Numbered from the stretch's first letter, positions 53,029 through 62,222 are shown. The stretch is 64,000 bases of DNA from Denitrobacterium detoxificans (GCF_001643775.1 NZ_CP011402.1:248001-312000), one strand, 5' to 3'. Numbers and translations: made by a program. Notes: generated from the letters alone by a model not told the origin.

Positions 53029-53056
53029 TGGGAGGGATGGGATATGGTGAGATGGC

Positions 53057-54802
53057 TTAGTGGATGTCGCCAGCCAGGAAGCGGGCGGCGTAACGGCCGA
53101 ACGTCACCTGACGGCCCAGGCAGTTGCCAACCAGGTACACGGGGTAGTTGCCCGCATAGTAGCTGCCCGAGCAGGTGCCCACGGCATGCAGGCCCTCGAT
53201 GGCGTTGCCGTCGGAGTCGATGACCTGCGTATCCTTGTTGATGCGCACGCCGTCGATGGTGGTCAGCAGGCTGCCGCCGTACCAAGCGCCGTAGAACGGA
53301 GCCTGGCGGATGGCGGAGAGGCGATAGGCTTCCTTGCCAAATTGCGTGTCTTCGCCCGCATCGTACATGGCGTTGTACTCTTCGATGGTCTTCAGGAAGT
53401 TGGTCTTGTCTTCGCCTTCGAAGCCCAGCTTGTCGGCGAGTTCATCGAGCGTGTCGGCCTTCATGAGCAGGCCCTTGCTGATGTACTTCTCGTCGTAGGC
53501 CTCGTCGACGGTGTGGCCATTCAGGGCGCTCTTCCAGGTCATGGCCGAGCAGCCCTGCGTCTGGAAGCGCTGCACGTCTTCGGGTGCGTTCACGTCGAAG
53601 ACCTGGCACCATACGCCGCCGGGATGGCTTGCTGCGGCGAAGGGGCGGCTATCGTAGTTGCCGCTCTCGTTGCAGAGGCGCATGCCGTGGCGGTCGACGG
53701 TCAGGAAGGGCTGGCTGCCCAAATTGAACTGACCATTCGTGGCCCAGGTGCCGGCCTTTTCGTCTACGTAGCCAGCATCTACGCCCGGCTCTACGATGCC
53801 GCGGTCGAACACCATCGTGGCGCCCACGGGGTCGAGTTCCGCGCCTACCCAGGCAGCGGCCTTGATGCCCTGGCCAGTGTTGTTCTGGTTGTAGTTCAGG
53901 CTGGTAACGCACTTCACCGTCTCGGGAGAGCGTGCCTTCAGCATCTCGGGGTTGGCGGGGTAGCCGCCGCACGCCAGGATGACGCCCTTGGTGGTGTTGT
54001 ACTGCACGTAACCGTTGCTGTTTTTGCAGATGGCACCCGTAACGGGGCCGTTCTCCTCGCGAATGAGCTTCACGAGTTCGGTGCTGTACGTAACCTCCGC
54101 GCCCTTGGACTGGATGAACTTCGTGAGCTCTTCCACGTGATCGATGCGCGCATCCTTGCTGTTGGGGTCGTAGTTGGCCTTTACCACGTGATGGCACTCG
54201 GGCGGAATGAAGTAGTTCGTGCCGCCTGCGCGACCGTCGCTGCCGTTTTCCACGTCAACGATGGCGGTTGCGGGTTCGCCCAGGAACTCGGTGTACGTGT
54301 CGACGAGCCATTCGACCGTTGCGCCCGAATTCTCGATCCAGGTGCGGGCAACGGACTGGTCGTTCTTGAACGAGGCATAGCGTGCCCACTCGTTGATCCA
54401 GCGGCCCTCGGAAAAGTCGATGCCCTGTTCCTTCTGCCAGCGCGAATGGATGGCGCCGATGTCGAAGTGGCTGGCTGCGGGCTCGCCGCCCTTGTCGATG
54501 ATGGCGAAGTTCGCACCCAGGTCAGCAAGCGTTGCGCCGGCGACGATGCCGCTCATGCCTGCGCCCACGACCAGAATGTCAACGTCCTTGGTTTCCTTGA
54601 TGTCGCTTGCGGCGATTTCGGGTGCTTCGCCCAGCCAATCGGTCGTCTCGGTGGCGCCTGCGGCAGCCTTGTCCGCTTCCTTCTGGCTCGCTCCCTTCGG
54701 CGTGCTGCAGCCCGCAAGGCCGAGTGCAGCCAATGCGCTTGCTCCTGCGGCCCCGGTAAGGAAGCCGCGACGACTGATGCCATGGGTCGTTGCTTTACTC
54801 AT
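53057..54802 (-). CDS. Tat-exported FAD-dependent reductase lipoprotein 1
   Basis: A 581-residue flavoprotein of the fumarate reductase/succinate dehydrogenase family. The signal SRRGFLTGAAGASALAALGL ends in a lipobox-like LAGC. The FAD-binding motif is DILVVGAGMSGIVAGATLAD, with a second region TKGVILACGGYPANP. No haem CxxCH and no FMN-binding domain are present, so it must receive electrons from a separate carrier. Relatives in gut Coriobacteriia reduce diet- and host-derived compounds. The substrate cannot be told here. It is divergent from luxR2. ATG 54802 has a GAGGAG site. Confidence 0.9.
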   Translation of the reverse strand: MSKATTHGISRRGFLTGAAGASALAALGLAGCSTPKGASQKEADKAAAGATETTDWLGEAPEIAASDIKETKDVDILVVGAGMSGIVAGATLADLGANFAIIDKGGEPAASHFDIGAIHSRWQKEQGIDFSEGRWINEWARYASFKNDQSVARTWIENSGATVEWLVDTYTEFLGEPATAIVDVENGSDGRAGGTNYFIPPECHHVVKANYDPNSKDARIDHVEELTKFIQSKGAEVTYSTELVKLIREENGPVTGAICKNSNGYVQYNTTKGVILACGGYPANPEMLKARSPETVKCVTSLNYNQNNTGQGIKAAAWVGAELDPVGATMVFDRGIVEPGVDAGYVDEKAGTWATNGQFNLGSQPFLTVDRHGMRLCNESGNYDSRPFAAASHPGGVWCQVFDVNAPEDVQRFQTQGCSAMTWKSALNGHTVDEAYDEKYISKGLLMKADTLDELADKLGFEGEDKTNFLKTIEEYNAMYDAGEDTQFGKEAYRLSAIRQAPFYGAWYGGSLLTTIDGVRINKDTQVIDSDGNAIEGLHAVGTCSGSYYAGNYPVYLVGNCLGRQVTFGRYAARFLAGDIH

Positions 54803-54896
54803 GTTCAACTCCTCGATTTTGATTCCTCCCATGCCGCGGACGGTTGCCCGCGGTCCGTGGCCCCACCATACGGCGCCTTGCGTGGGGTGGTCACCG

Positions 54897-54956
54897 CCCC
54901 ATTGGGGGCATTTTGTGGGCGAAATGTGAATCGAGCTTTCACACCCCACTGGGGTG
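54897..54956. promoter_or_regulatory. Paired palindromes between FAD reductase 1 and luxR2
   Basis: CCCCA-T-TGGGG at 54897-54907 and CACCCCA-C-TGGGGTG at 54942-54956 share the core CCCCA-N-TGGGG, with centres 47 bp apart. A looser pair, CCCCACC / GGGGTGG, spans 54861-54890. These are good candidates for operators of the LuxR protein encoded next door. The rest of the 249-bp gap shows no gene. Confidence 0.65.
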
Positions 54957-55051
54957 AACCTTTCGCATAATCCCAGGTGGTGGTAGGGTGGTTGCGCATT
55001 GAGCATTGCCCGCGTGAGGGAATCGCACATACAATGGCCCGGGGAGGAATC

Positions 55052-56533
55052 ATGATAGGGAGAAAACAAGTCGCAGATGCCATAGGCGTTTTCAATCCGC
55101 GGGTGTTCGCACTTATCGGCGTGTTCGCATGCATGTCCCTTTCGGGCACCATCGTGAATGCCCACGTCTATTCGTTTATCGCCCCTACGTTCGGGGCGGC
55201 CCGCGAGCTGTCCACGTTCCTTGGCGGCCTTGCGTTTCTGCTTATTGCCCTATGCGCGCTCTATCGCCCTCACTTCCTCAACGCACGGGTGCTGTTTGTC
55301 GTAGGCATTGTTTCGTTCGTCGTTTCGGGTGCTCTCATGTCATGCGGTGCGACTTGGAGCAATGGGGCAACCATCACGCTCGGCATGTACCTGCGTCCTA
55401 TTGCATCTGACACACTCGCCTTGTTTGCCGCGCTTTCTCTCCTGGAATTGGAGGATGTGAGGCAGGTCGCAGCCGTGGTGGCGTTTGCCCAGCTGGTCGA
55501 TTATGCTGCGAGTCCGTTTGTCGTTGGGCTCTTGAATCCCTCTACGGGGCCGCTTGCCATCGCGGGGTGTGGCTTGGTGGGCCTTGGCTTGAGCTATCGG
55601 TTCGGCCGGGGTTCGTGCGAACGCATACGTAGGGGCGAGTCCGCCCTCGACTTGGCCTTGGCGGATCCCTCTTCGTTCATTGCCCCCAGTCATGCCCTAT
55701 TCTTCTGCGTCTTTCTGTTCGGCTTGGGCAATGGCTATGCTCTCACGCTCAACGAGATTGACAATGCCCCGCAGCTTGCGGGCATGGAGGGCTTCGTAGT
55801 CGTGCTCGTTGTGCTCTATTTGCTGCTCGTTCGCGACAAGCGGCAGGAAGACATGCTGTTTTCGTTTTCGGCCCTGCTTATCATGGCTGGGTTGATGGTG
55901 GCGCCCCTTGTGTTTGGGTTCCATGCCGGCTCTACGGCCCCGAATACGCTTATTCATCTTGGCTACGAGACGTTCTCCGTGTTGTTGTGGATGGTGTTTT
56001 GGGGCATTGGCAGGCGAAGCTTCTTCAGCTTTCTGCCCGTTGTGTGCATCGCCCGCATGGCGAGTAGCGTCGGCACCGATGTCGGTGCCGTGCTCGGTCA
56101 TACGTCCAATGGGTTTCTGCCGGGCGATCCGTTTACGGCGGCGACGTTTGCGCTGGTCGTGGCCTTTTTGTTCTTCGCGTTCCTATGGGTTGCATTTCGC
56201 TCGTTCAGTTTTACCGACACCATCAATGGCGTGATGGAGCTGCCGCGCAAAGCCGTGTCCGTGCATCCCGAGGCGCCTTTGAGCGATGGGGAGGGGGCCG
56301 GGGAGGGCGTCGACCCATGGCAAGAGCGCTGCGAAACGATCGCTCGCAAGGCGGGGCTTACTCCTCGCGAGACCGAGATCTTCATCATGATGGCGCGCGG
56401 ACGCAATGGACGCTTCATCATGGATCACTTCACCATTTCGCGTAACACCGCGAAGAGCCACATCAAGCATGTCTACAGCAAGCTGGGCGTGCATTCGCAT
56501 CAGGAGCTCATCGATCTGGCCGAGCGAAGCTAG
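55052..56533 (+). CDS. Polytopic membrane protein with LuxR DNA-binding domain 2
   Basis: A 493-residue protein with about 12 hydrophobic helices (residues 20-405) and a LuxR-type helix-turn-helix at the C-terminus (LTPRETEIFIMMARGRNGRF, then ISRNTAKSHIKHVYSKLGVH). The long C-terminal linker is Gly/Glu-rich. It is divergent from FAD reductase 1 across the palindrome-bearing region. ATG 55052 was chosen for its GGGGAGG site; 55034 is an alternative. Confidence 0.84.
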   Translation: MIGRKQVADAIGVFNPRVFALIGVFACMSLSGTIVNAHVYSFIAPTFGAARELSTFLGGLAFLLIALCALYRPHFLNARVLFVVGIVSFVVSGALMSCGATWSNGATITLGMYLRPIASDTLALFAALSLLELEDVRQVAAVVAFAQLVDYAASPFVVGLLNPSTGPLAIAGCGLVGLGLSYRFGRGSCERIRRGESALDLALADPSSFIAPSHALFFCVFLFGLGNGYALTLNEIDNAPQLAGMEGFVVVLVVLYLLLVRDKRQEDMLFSFSALLIMAGLMVAPLVFGFHAGSTAPNTLIHLGYETFSVLLWMVFWGIGRRSFFSFLPVVCIARMASSVGTDVGAVLGHTSNGFLPGDPFTAATFALVVAFLFFAFLWVAFRSFSFTDTINGVMELPRKAVSVHPEAPLSDGEGAGEGVDPWQERCETIARKAGLTPRETEIFIMMARGRNGRFIMDHFTISRNTAKSHIKHVYSKLGVHSHQELIDLAERS

Positions 56534-56673
56534 CGGAGCACTATCGCACTTTACTGTGGTACATCGCCGCGTAAAGGACGCCTCTGGCAGAATTTTAACA
56601 CCCCGGAAACCTGCGGAAAGCTATTTGCTCGCTACAATAGGCGAAATTTTTCCCGGAACAGCTAGGGGCTTCC

Positions 56674-58122
56674 ATGGATTTCATTACGGCATTTAGCGAC
56701 ATCGTCAGCGAAATCGACTCGTTCGTGTGGGGCTGGGCGATGATCGCCTTGCTCCTGGGCACGCACATCTACAGCACGGTGCGAACCAAGTTCATCCAGC
56801 GTAAGATCGGAACGGCCATCAAGCTTTCGTTTTCCAGCGACGATGCCGATGCGGAAGGTGACGTAAGCCAGTTTGGCGCCCTTACGGCGGCCCTTGCGGC
56901 CACCATTGGCACGGGCAATATCGTGGGCGTGGCAACGGGCCTGCTCGCAGGTGGTCCGGGTGCCATCTTCTGGATGTGGATTACCGGCGTGTTCGGAATT
57001 GCCACGAAGTATGCCGAAACGTACATTTCCGTGAAGTATCGCGTGCGCGATGCAAATGGCGAAATGCTTGGCGGTGCCATGTACGCGCTCGAGCGTGGCC
57101 TGAAGCACAAGAAGCTCGGCCGCGTGCTGGCCGTGCTGTTCGCCGTGTTCGCATTTGTCGCCAGCTTTGGCATCGGCGCATCGGTGCAGTCGAACGCCCT
57201 GGCCGGCGTAGTGACCGCCTACATTCCCGACTTGCAATCGGGTGCCCAGGCCACGGGCGCTAATGCCATGATTGGCGTCTTTCTGGTCATTCTGGTGGGT
57301 GTGGTCATCCTGGGCGGCATCAAGAGCGTGACGCGCGTCACCGAGCGCCTGGTTCCTCTTATGGCTGTGCTGTATGCTGCGGGATGTCTCGTCATCATCT
57401 GCATGAACGGCCAGTACGTAGTTGAGGCCGTGAGCCTGATCCTCACGTGCGCATTCACGGGCCAGGCGGCGTTTGGCGGTGCCGTGGGCAGCGGTATTGC
57501 ACTGGCCTTGCAGTATGGCTTCAAGCGCGGCCTGTTCAGCAACGAGTCTGGCTTGGGCTCTGCTCCGTTGGTTGCCGCAAATGCGACCACGAAGAATCCC
57601 GCACGTCAGGCGCTCGTTTCCATGAGCGGCACGTTCTGGGATACGGTAATCATCTGTGCCATTACGGGCATCATGCTCGTTTCCACCATGCTGGCCAACC
57701 CCAGCATCGAGGCGGGCATCCTGGCGGGCGATATCACCGCGGCCGCCGAGCTTACCACCACGGCTTTTAGCTCCATTCCCGTGCTGGGTCCGTTGGTTTT
57801 GGCCGTGGGCATGATCCTGTTCACCTATTCCACTATGCTTGGCTGGTCCACGTACGGCAATCGCGCCGTTATGCACCTGTTCGGCAAGAAGGGCATTCGT
57901 CCGTATCAGGTGGTGTTCCTGCTCTTCGTGTTCTGGGGCTGCATTGGCGGCGGCGAGCTGGTGTGGAACATCTCCGACATCACCAACGCGCTCATGGCCG
58001 TTCCAAACTGCATCGCGGTTCTTGCTTTGGGCGGCGTCGTGGCTGCTGGCACGAATCACTACGTGTACGAGAAGAATCTCGACGAAGTGGACGAGGCGGT
58101 TATTCCGCAACTGCAGAAGTAG
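56674..58122 (+). CDS. Sodium:alanine/glycine symporter AgcS 2
   Basis: A 482-residue symporter with the same motifs as AgcS 1 (FGALTAALAATIGTGNIVGV, GGPGAIFWMWITGVFGI, GLFSNESGLGSAPL). It is a full-length copy, ending LDEVDEAVIPQLQK. It imports alanine or glycine with sodium. A TACAAT at about 56632 is a possible -10. It is a single gene with a strong terminator. Confidence 0.93.
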   Translation: MDFITAFSDIVSEIDSFVWGWAMIALLLGTHIYSTVRTKFIQRKIGTAIKLSFSSDDADAEGDVSQFGALTAALAATIGTGNIVGVATGLLAGGPGAIFWMWITGVFGIATKYAETYISVKYRVRDANGEMLGGAMYALERGLKHKKLGRVLAVLFAVFAFVASFGIGASVQSNALAGVVTAYIPDLQSGAQATGANAMIGVFLVILVGVVILGGIKSVTRVTERLVPLMAVLYAAGCLVIICMNGQYVVEAVSLILTCAFTGQAAFGGAVGSGIALALQYGFKRGLFSNESGLGSAPLVAANATTKNPARQALVSMSGTFWDTVIICAITGIMLVSTMLANPSIEAGILAGDITAAAELTTTAFSSIPVLGPLVLAVGMILFTYSTMLGWSTYGNRAVMHLFGKKGIRPYQVVFLLFVFWGCIGGGELVWNISDITNALMAVPNCIAVLALGGVVAAGTNHYVYEKNLDEVDEAVIPQLQK

Positions 58123-58193
58123 CGTCCCTCTGGCGAGGCTCATCTGGGCCCATTCAACGTTCACGTAGGTTTTTCTCTTTTCCATTCTATTTT

Positions 58194-58224
58194 CGGGCTT
58201 TTCGCTGTCTCGGCGAAAAGCCCG
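58194..58224 (+). terminator. AgcS 2 terminator
   Basis: Twelve-bp perfect stem CGGGCTTTTCGC / GCGAAAAGCCCG with loop TGTCTCG. Confidence 0.88.
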
Positions 58225-58303
58225 TGTTCTCATTGTTTCCCGCGCGCTACTATGGAACAAGTGTGCAAGCAGCATGGTCCATCCAATCCAAAGGAGTTCG
58301 GCT

Positions 58304-59068
58304 ATGAAACCGTTGGAAATCAAGGGCATGGCAATCGGGGCGGGAGTTCCCAAAACCATTACGTCGCTTATGGCGCCCAATGTGCATGGCGCGCTCGAGG
58401 CGGCTCAGGAAGCTATTGCTGCTGGAGTGGACTGCTTGGAGTGGCGTGGTGATTTCTGCGCGAATAAGCATGATTTCGATTCTATGGTGCACGATGCGCG
58501 CCAGCTTGCCGCCTCGCTTCCCCATAATCCGCTTCTGTTTACCTTCCGCTCGGAAAGCCAGGGCGGTCAATGCACGCTTCCCGTAGAGGAGTACGTTGCT
58601 CTGAATCGCGTGCTCATCGAAGACGAGTTCATCGATATGGTCGACATCGAGACCTGGATTGGCGACAAGGCCGTACTCGACTTGGTGGAATGCGCGCATG
58701 CTCACGGCGTTGCCGCCGTGGTTTCCTATTACAATTTCCGGGGCACGCCCTCCGTCGAATGGATGGTTTCCCTGCTCACACATATGGTCGACCTGGGTGC
58801 CGACATTCCGAAGATCGCCACTATGGCCACGTGTCCACGCGATGCGCTGAACGTGCTTGCCGCTACCGACGAGGTGGCGCGCCTGCATACGGAGCGCCCT
58901 CTGCTCACCATGGCCATGGGTCCCACGGGCAGCCTTACGCGTGTGGCGGGGGAGATGTTCGGCAGCGCGCTTACGTTCGTGGCCGTGCAGAAGGCTTCCG
59001 CGCCCGGTCAGGTAGACGTGGCGCAGGCAAAGCGCATGATGGGCGACATCCATTCCACGTTGGCATAG
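58304..59068 (+). CDS. aroD: AroD-like type I 3-dehydroquinate dehydratase, catalytic His replaced
   Basis: A 254-residue protein of the AroD family. The Schiff-base Lys is present in DIPKIATM, and SAPGQ, FGSALTF and EWRGDF are present. The His that normally follows in S-x-H-D-F is Tyr here (SYYNF, near residue 143), and the usual E-G-G is QGG. Both changes affect the active site, so it may have lost or changed activity. It pairs with aroE (66 bp downstream), so a role in shikimate or quinate metabolism is likely. ATG 58304 has an AAAGGAG site. Confidence 0.82.
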   Translation: MKPLEIKGMAIGAGVPKTITSLMAPNVHGALEAAQEAIAAGVDCLEWRGDFCANKHDFDSMVHDARQLAASLPHNPLLFTFRSESQGGQCTLPVEEYVALNRVLIEDEFIDMVDIETWIGDKAVLDLVECAHAHGVAAVVSYYNFRGTPSVEWMVSLLTHMVDLGADIPKIATMATCPRDALNVLAATDEVARLHTERPLLTMAMGPTGSLTRVAGEMFGSALTFVAVQKASAPGQVDVAQAKRMMGDIHSTLA

Positions 59069-59133
59069 GTATTTCGCCCTGCTTTGGCGGGGCACGTATA
59101 TAGCATTGGTTTCTAACACGAAGAGGAGAGAAC

Positions 59134-60012
59134 ATGGGAGAATCGGCACGTATCAGCGGACACACTCACCTGATTACGCTCATTGGCAACCCCACGACGC
59201 ATTCGCTGTCGCCCGCCACGCATAATCTTTCGTTCGAGCACGAGGGCATCGACACCGTGTACCTGTGCTTCGACGTGAAGGACAACGCTCAGCTTCCCAA
59301 GGTCATCGAGGCCATGAAGGTTATGGAAGGCTGGGATGGCAGCAACGTCACCATGCCGTGCAAGCAGGCCGTCATTCCGCTGCTCGACGAGCTTGACGAT
59401 GCTGCCGCTCTCATGGGTGCCGTGAACGTTATTCGCTATCGCGACGGCAAGACGAAGGGTTTCAACACCGACGGCGTTGGCTTTTGGGATAACGTGCGCA
59501 AGCATGGAGTCGACATCAAGGGCAAGAAGCTCACGCTCATCGGCTGCGGTGGCGCGGGTTCTGCCGTGCTGGTGCAGGCCGCACTCGATGGTATGACCGA
59601 AATCGACGTTTTCGAGATGGCCGAGGGCAACGGCATGAAGAACGCCAAGGAGCTTGCTCCCAAGCTGCTGGAGAAGACCGGCTGCAAGGTGAACCTGTTC
59701 GTCACGGGCGATATGGAGGCGCTTGCCGCTTCCATCCAGTCGTCCGACGTGCTGGTGAATTCCTCTCCCGTGGGCATGGGCGAGGGCTGCACCGACACTC
59801 CCGTGCCTGCCGAGCTCATCAAGCCCGGTTCCGTGGTGGCCGATACCGTGTACTTCCCGCGTGAGACCCAGCTCATCAACGACGCTCGCGCCAAGGGTTG
59901 CACCGTTGTTGGCGGCCTTGGCATGATGATCGAGCAGGCGGCCGTGGGCGAGGAGATCTGGTACGGGATCAAGATGGACACCGACATGATCGAGCGCGAG
60001 CTCTACTCGTAA
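59134..60012 (+). CDS. aroE: Shikimate/quinate dehydrogenase family protein AroE
   Basis: A 292-residue NAD(P)-dependent oxidoreductase. The substrate-binding HSLSP and NVTMPCK (catalytic Lys), the Asp in FNTDGVGFW and the Rossmann motif LIGCGGAGSAVLVQAA are present. It could reduce 3-dehydroshikimate or act on quinate. ATG 59134 has a GAAGAGGAG site. It is probably co-transcribed with the aroD-like gene. The active-site residues are complete, unlike those of its partner. Confidence 0.88.
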   Translation: MGESARISGHTHLITLIGNPTTHSLSPATHNLSFEHEGIDTVYLCFDVKDNAQLPKVIEAMKVMEGWDGSNVTMPCKQAVIPLLDELDDAAALMGAVNVIRYRDGKTKGFNTDGVGFWDNVRKHGVDIKGKKLTLIGCGGAGSAVLVQAALDGMTEIDVFEMAEGNGMKNAKELAPKLLEKTGCKVNLFVTGDMEALAASIQSSDVLVNSSPVGMGEGCTDTPVPAELIKPGSVVADTVYFPRETQLINDARAKGCTVVGGLGMMIEQAAVGEEIWYGIKMDTDMIERELYS

Positions 60013-60183
60013 GCGTTTCCGCTCGGGCGCTGGTGCGGGGCCTCCCCTCGGGGGCACCGTGAGTCTTCGCCGGGCCGGTCCGCGGGTCCCCTGCGAGGCA
60101 CCCGCTCCGCTGCTCGCGTGGTTTAGGCCCCGCACGGGCCTAAACCTACGCTCGTGCGCTCGCTGGTTCATGCTTTTACTTTT

Positions 60184-60259
60184 GCGCTGCCCGGGGCCGT
60201 CCGCGGATTTGCGTGAGGCTTCGCCTCCCGCTCTCCGCGGACGGCCCCGGGTTCAGCGC
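60184..60259. repeat. 76-bp palindrome with 18-bp perfect arms
   Basis: CCCGGGGCCGTCCGCGGA (60190-60207) pairs perfectly with 60234-60251. The outer GCGCTG / CAGCGC arms extend the stem, and an inner GAGGC-TTC-GCCTC hairpin sits in the loop. Confidence 0.85.
60202..60239. repeat. 38-bp direct repeat, copy A
   Basis: Begins CGCGGATTTGCGTGAGGC and ends CTCTCCGCG. It is identical over 38 bp to 60499-60536. It forms the centre of the 76-bp palindrome. Confidence 0.9.
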
Positions 60260-60498
60260 TTCTTTTTTGCTTTCACAGTGCCTCTTCGGGGACCCGCGGA
60301 CCGGCCTGGGTCGGTTGGGCGTTTGCCCTCCGAGGGGGTCCGTGCCAGCGCTGGCGTTGCGGGTCGCCTGCGTGGGGCTCGCCGGGGTCGTGGGTGCCCA
60401 TCGTGCCCCGGTACTTGCAAGCCGGTTGGTTCGGGTCGATGGTGGGCTGCCGTCCCGCTGTTTCGCCCTCCGGGCGAAAGGCGCTGTTTTCGGTGAGG

Positions 60499-60536
60499 CG
60501 CGGATTTGCGTGAGGCTTCGCCTCCCGCTCTCCGCG
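60499..60536. repeat. 38-bp direct repeat, copy B
   Basis: Identical to copy A about 300 bp downstream. Flanked by shorter arms here (GCGCGGA / TCCGCGC), so the palindrome is smaller than in copy A. Confidence 0.9.
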
Positions 60537-60625
60537 CATAGGGCGCATGGGGCGCTCCGCGCGGTGTTGTTGCGGGGCTCTTCGAGTACAATGGTGCGGT
60601 ATGTCTGAGGCTGCCGGGAGGGGAA

Positions 60626-62104
60626 GTGTCGTACACGTCTTTTATTACGCCTAGGAAGCTGGGTTGGGGCTTCTTGCTTGCGTGGGTGTTCTGCGCGTTC
60701 TATGCAGGGCCTGCGGTTTCGGCCGTGCCCAATCGCGAGGGCATGGGGCTTGATATGCTTTCCCGCTTGCTCGTCGATTGCGCTCCCGTCACTATCGCCA
60801 TTCTGGTGCTCGTTGCGCTTGTCGTTCTCGAGGGCAGGATCGGCTCGGTGGCCCATAAGAGATGGGCTCGTTGGGGCGCTCCTGTGCTTACCGCGCTTGG
60901 TACGCTACTGCTTTCGTTTTGCTCGGTGTTTGATTGCTCCTCAACGACGTTGTATCTGGCGGGTTCTGTGCTGAACGGCCTGGGTAGTGGCGTCATGTGG
61001 GTGCTTTGGGGCGAATTGTACGCCCGTCTCCCTCAGGACGAGGTCGAGGCTGCCGCGCTCCTTTCTGCCATCATTGCCGCCATGCTCGTGTTGGCGGCAT
61101 CGGCCATGAGCGGCTGGGTTGCCTGCGCGTTCGTGCTTTCCTTCCCGCTCATTTCGGGTGCGTTGTTCGTGCTTGCGTGGAGCCGTGACGGTGATTCGGC
61201 GGTTTCGTCTGACTACCTCCATCGTGCCGAGGAGGACGCCTTGGTGCAGGCGCACGATTCCGTGCGCGGCAAGCCCATGAGCGCCATGCGGGCCATGGGC
61301 CGCAGCGGTTGGGGCGTCTTTTGCGCCTGCCTGTTCACCTGCATCGTGGGGTCGCTTTCGGGCGTCATGGTATCGGGTGCGTCGTTCCAGATAATCGTGC
61401 TTCTCAGTTTGGCGTTCATGGCCGTTATCGGATTCGTTTCGCTTGCGGGCCCGCGTCGCCTTTCCATTGCGTTTCTCTATCGCTGGATGTGCCCTGTCCT
61501 TACGTTCGCGTTCGCCATGCTCATCGTGCTCGACGCCACGCTTGGCGGCTGCATCGCGTTTGGCGTGGGGCTGGGAGCGCGATTTGCGTTTTGCCTCATC
61601 ACTCAAATGTACTTCGCACGCTTTGCTGCCCGTGGGCAGGCTACCCCCACGCAGTCATATGGCCTGGGGTGGATCTTCGTTCATTTGGGTGATCTTGCGG
61701 GCGTGCTCGTTATGTCCTCGTTGGCAGCGTTTGCCCCTGGGGCGAGTACGGCGTCGATTGCCGCGATTTGCATGGTGCTGCTTGTGGTGACGACCATGTA
61801 CGTGCTGGGCGACAAGGATAGCTTTGCGCTTGCTTGGACTCCCGTTGCCGATAAGGCGCAGCCGTCGTCCGTCGAGGGTGAATCTTCCTCGGAGTCGGGG
61901 TCGCGAATTGAGGAGCTTGCCCGCGAATTGAACCTCACGCCCCGCGAAACTGAAGTGTTTGCCCTGCTCATGAAGGGCCGTTCCGTTCCCTATATTCGCG
62001 ACGAACTCGTGGTGTCGCGCGAGACGGTTGCCACGCATGTGAAGCATATCTACGCAAAGGCCAACGTGCATAGCCGTCAGGAACTGCTGGACCTGGCCAA
62101 CTAG
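60626..62104 (+). CDS. Polytopic membrane protein with LuxR DNA-binding domain 3
   Basis: A 492-residue protein with about 12 hydrophobic helices (residues 15-395) and a C-terminal LuxR helix-turn-helix (LTPRETEVFALLMKGRSVPY, then VSRETVATHVKHIYAKANVH). GTG 60626 follows GGGAGGGG. It converges with FAD reductase 2 rather than diverging, so its target promoter would lie beyond the reductase gene or elsewhere. It is the third member of this family in the window. Confidence 0.84.
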   Translation: MSYTSFITPRKLGWGFLLAWVFCAFYAGPAVSAVPNREGMGLDMLSRLLVDCAPVTIAILVLVALVVLEGRIGSVAHKRWARWGAPVLTALGTLLLSFCSVFDCSSTTLYLAGSVLNGLGSGVMWVLWGELYARLPQDEVEAAALLSAIIAAMLVLAASAMSGWVACAFVLSFPLISGALFVLAWSRDGDSAVSSDYLHRAEEDALVQAHDSVRGKPMSAMRAMGRSGWGVFCACLFTCIVGSLSGVMVSGASFQIIVLLSLAFMAVIGFVSLAGPRRLSIAFLYRWMCPVLTFAFAMLIVLDATLGGCIAFGVGLGARFAFCLITQMYFARFAARGQATPTQSYGLGWIFVHLGDLAGVLVMSSLAAFAPGASTASIAAICMVLLVVTTMYVLGDKDSFALAWTPVADKAQPSSVEGESSSESGSRIEELARELNLTPRETEVFALLMKGRSVPYIRDELVVSRETVATHVKHIYAKANVHSRQELLDLAN

Positions 62105-62222
62105 TCTTTGCCCTCCCGGCGGTTGTTGCTGCTGTCCATGTGGCTTCTGTCCGTCGCTTTGCTTCCGTTTACCCTGCGAAACAAAAGGCGCACCCGTCTG
62201 CAGAACGGGCGCGCCCAGAAAG

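Larger units (their letters stand above)
60013..60625. other. 613-bp non-coding, palindrome- and repeat-rich region
   Basis: No convincing gene. The region is very GC-rich and full of inverted repeats: a 19-bp pair (60073-60091 with 60288-60306), a 10-bp hairpin GTTTAGGCCC / GGGCCTAAAC (60121-60145), a 76-bp palindrome (60184-60259), an 8-bp hairpin TTTCGCCC / GGGCGAAA (60461-60479) and a second copy of the inner repeat (60499-60536). A TACAAT at 60585 is probably the -10 of luxR3. It may be a REP-like cluster or a structured RNA. Confidence 0.7.

Noticed and set aside
60059-60608. Open frames in the palindrome-rich region
   Set aside because: The products are Arg/Pro-rich, change frame along the repeats and have no ribosome-binding sites.
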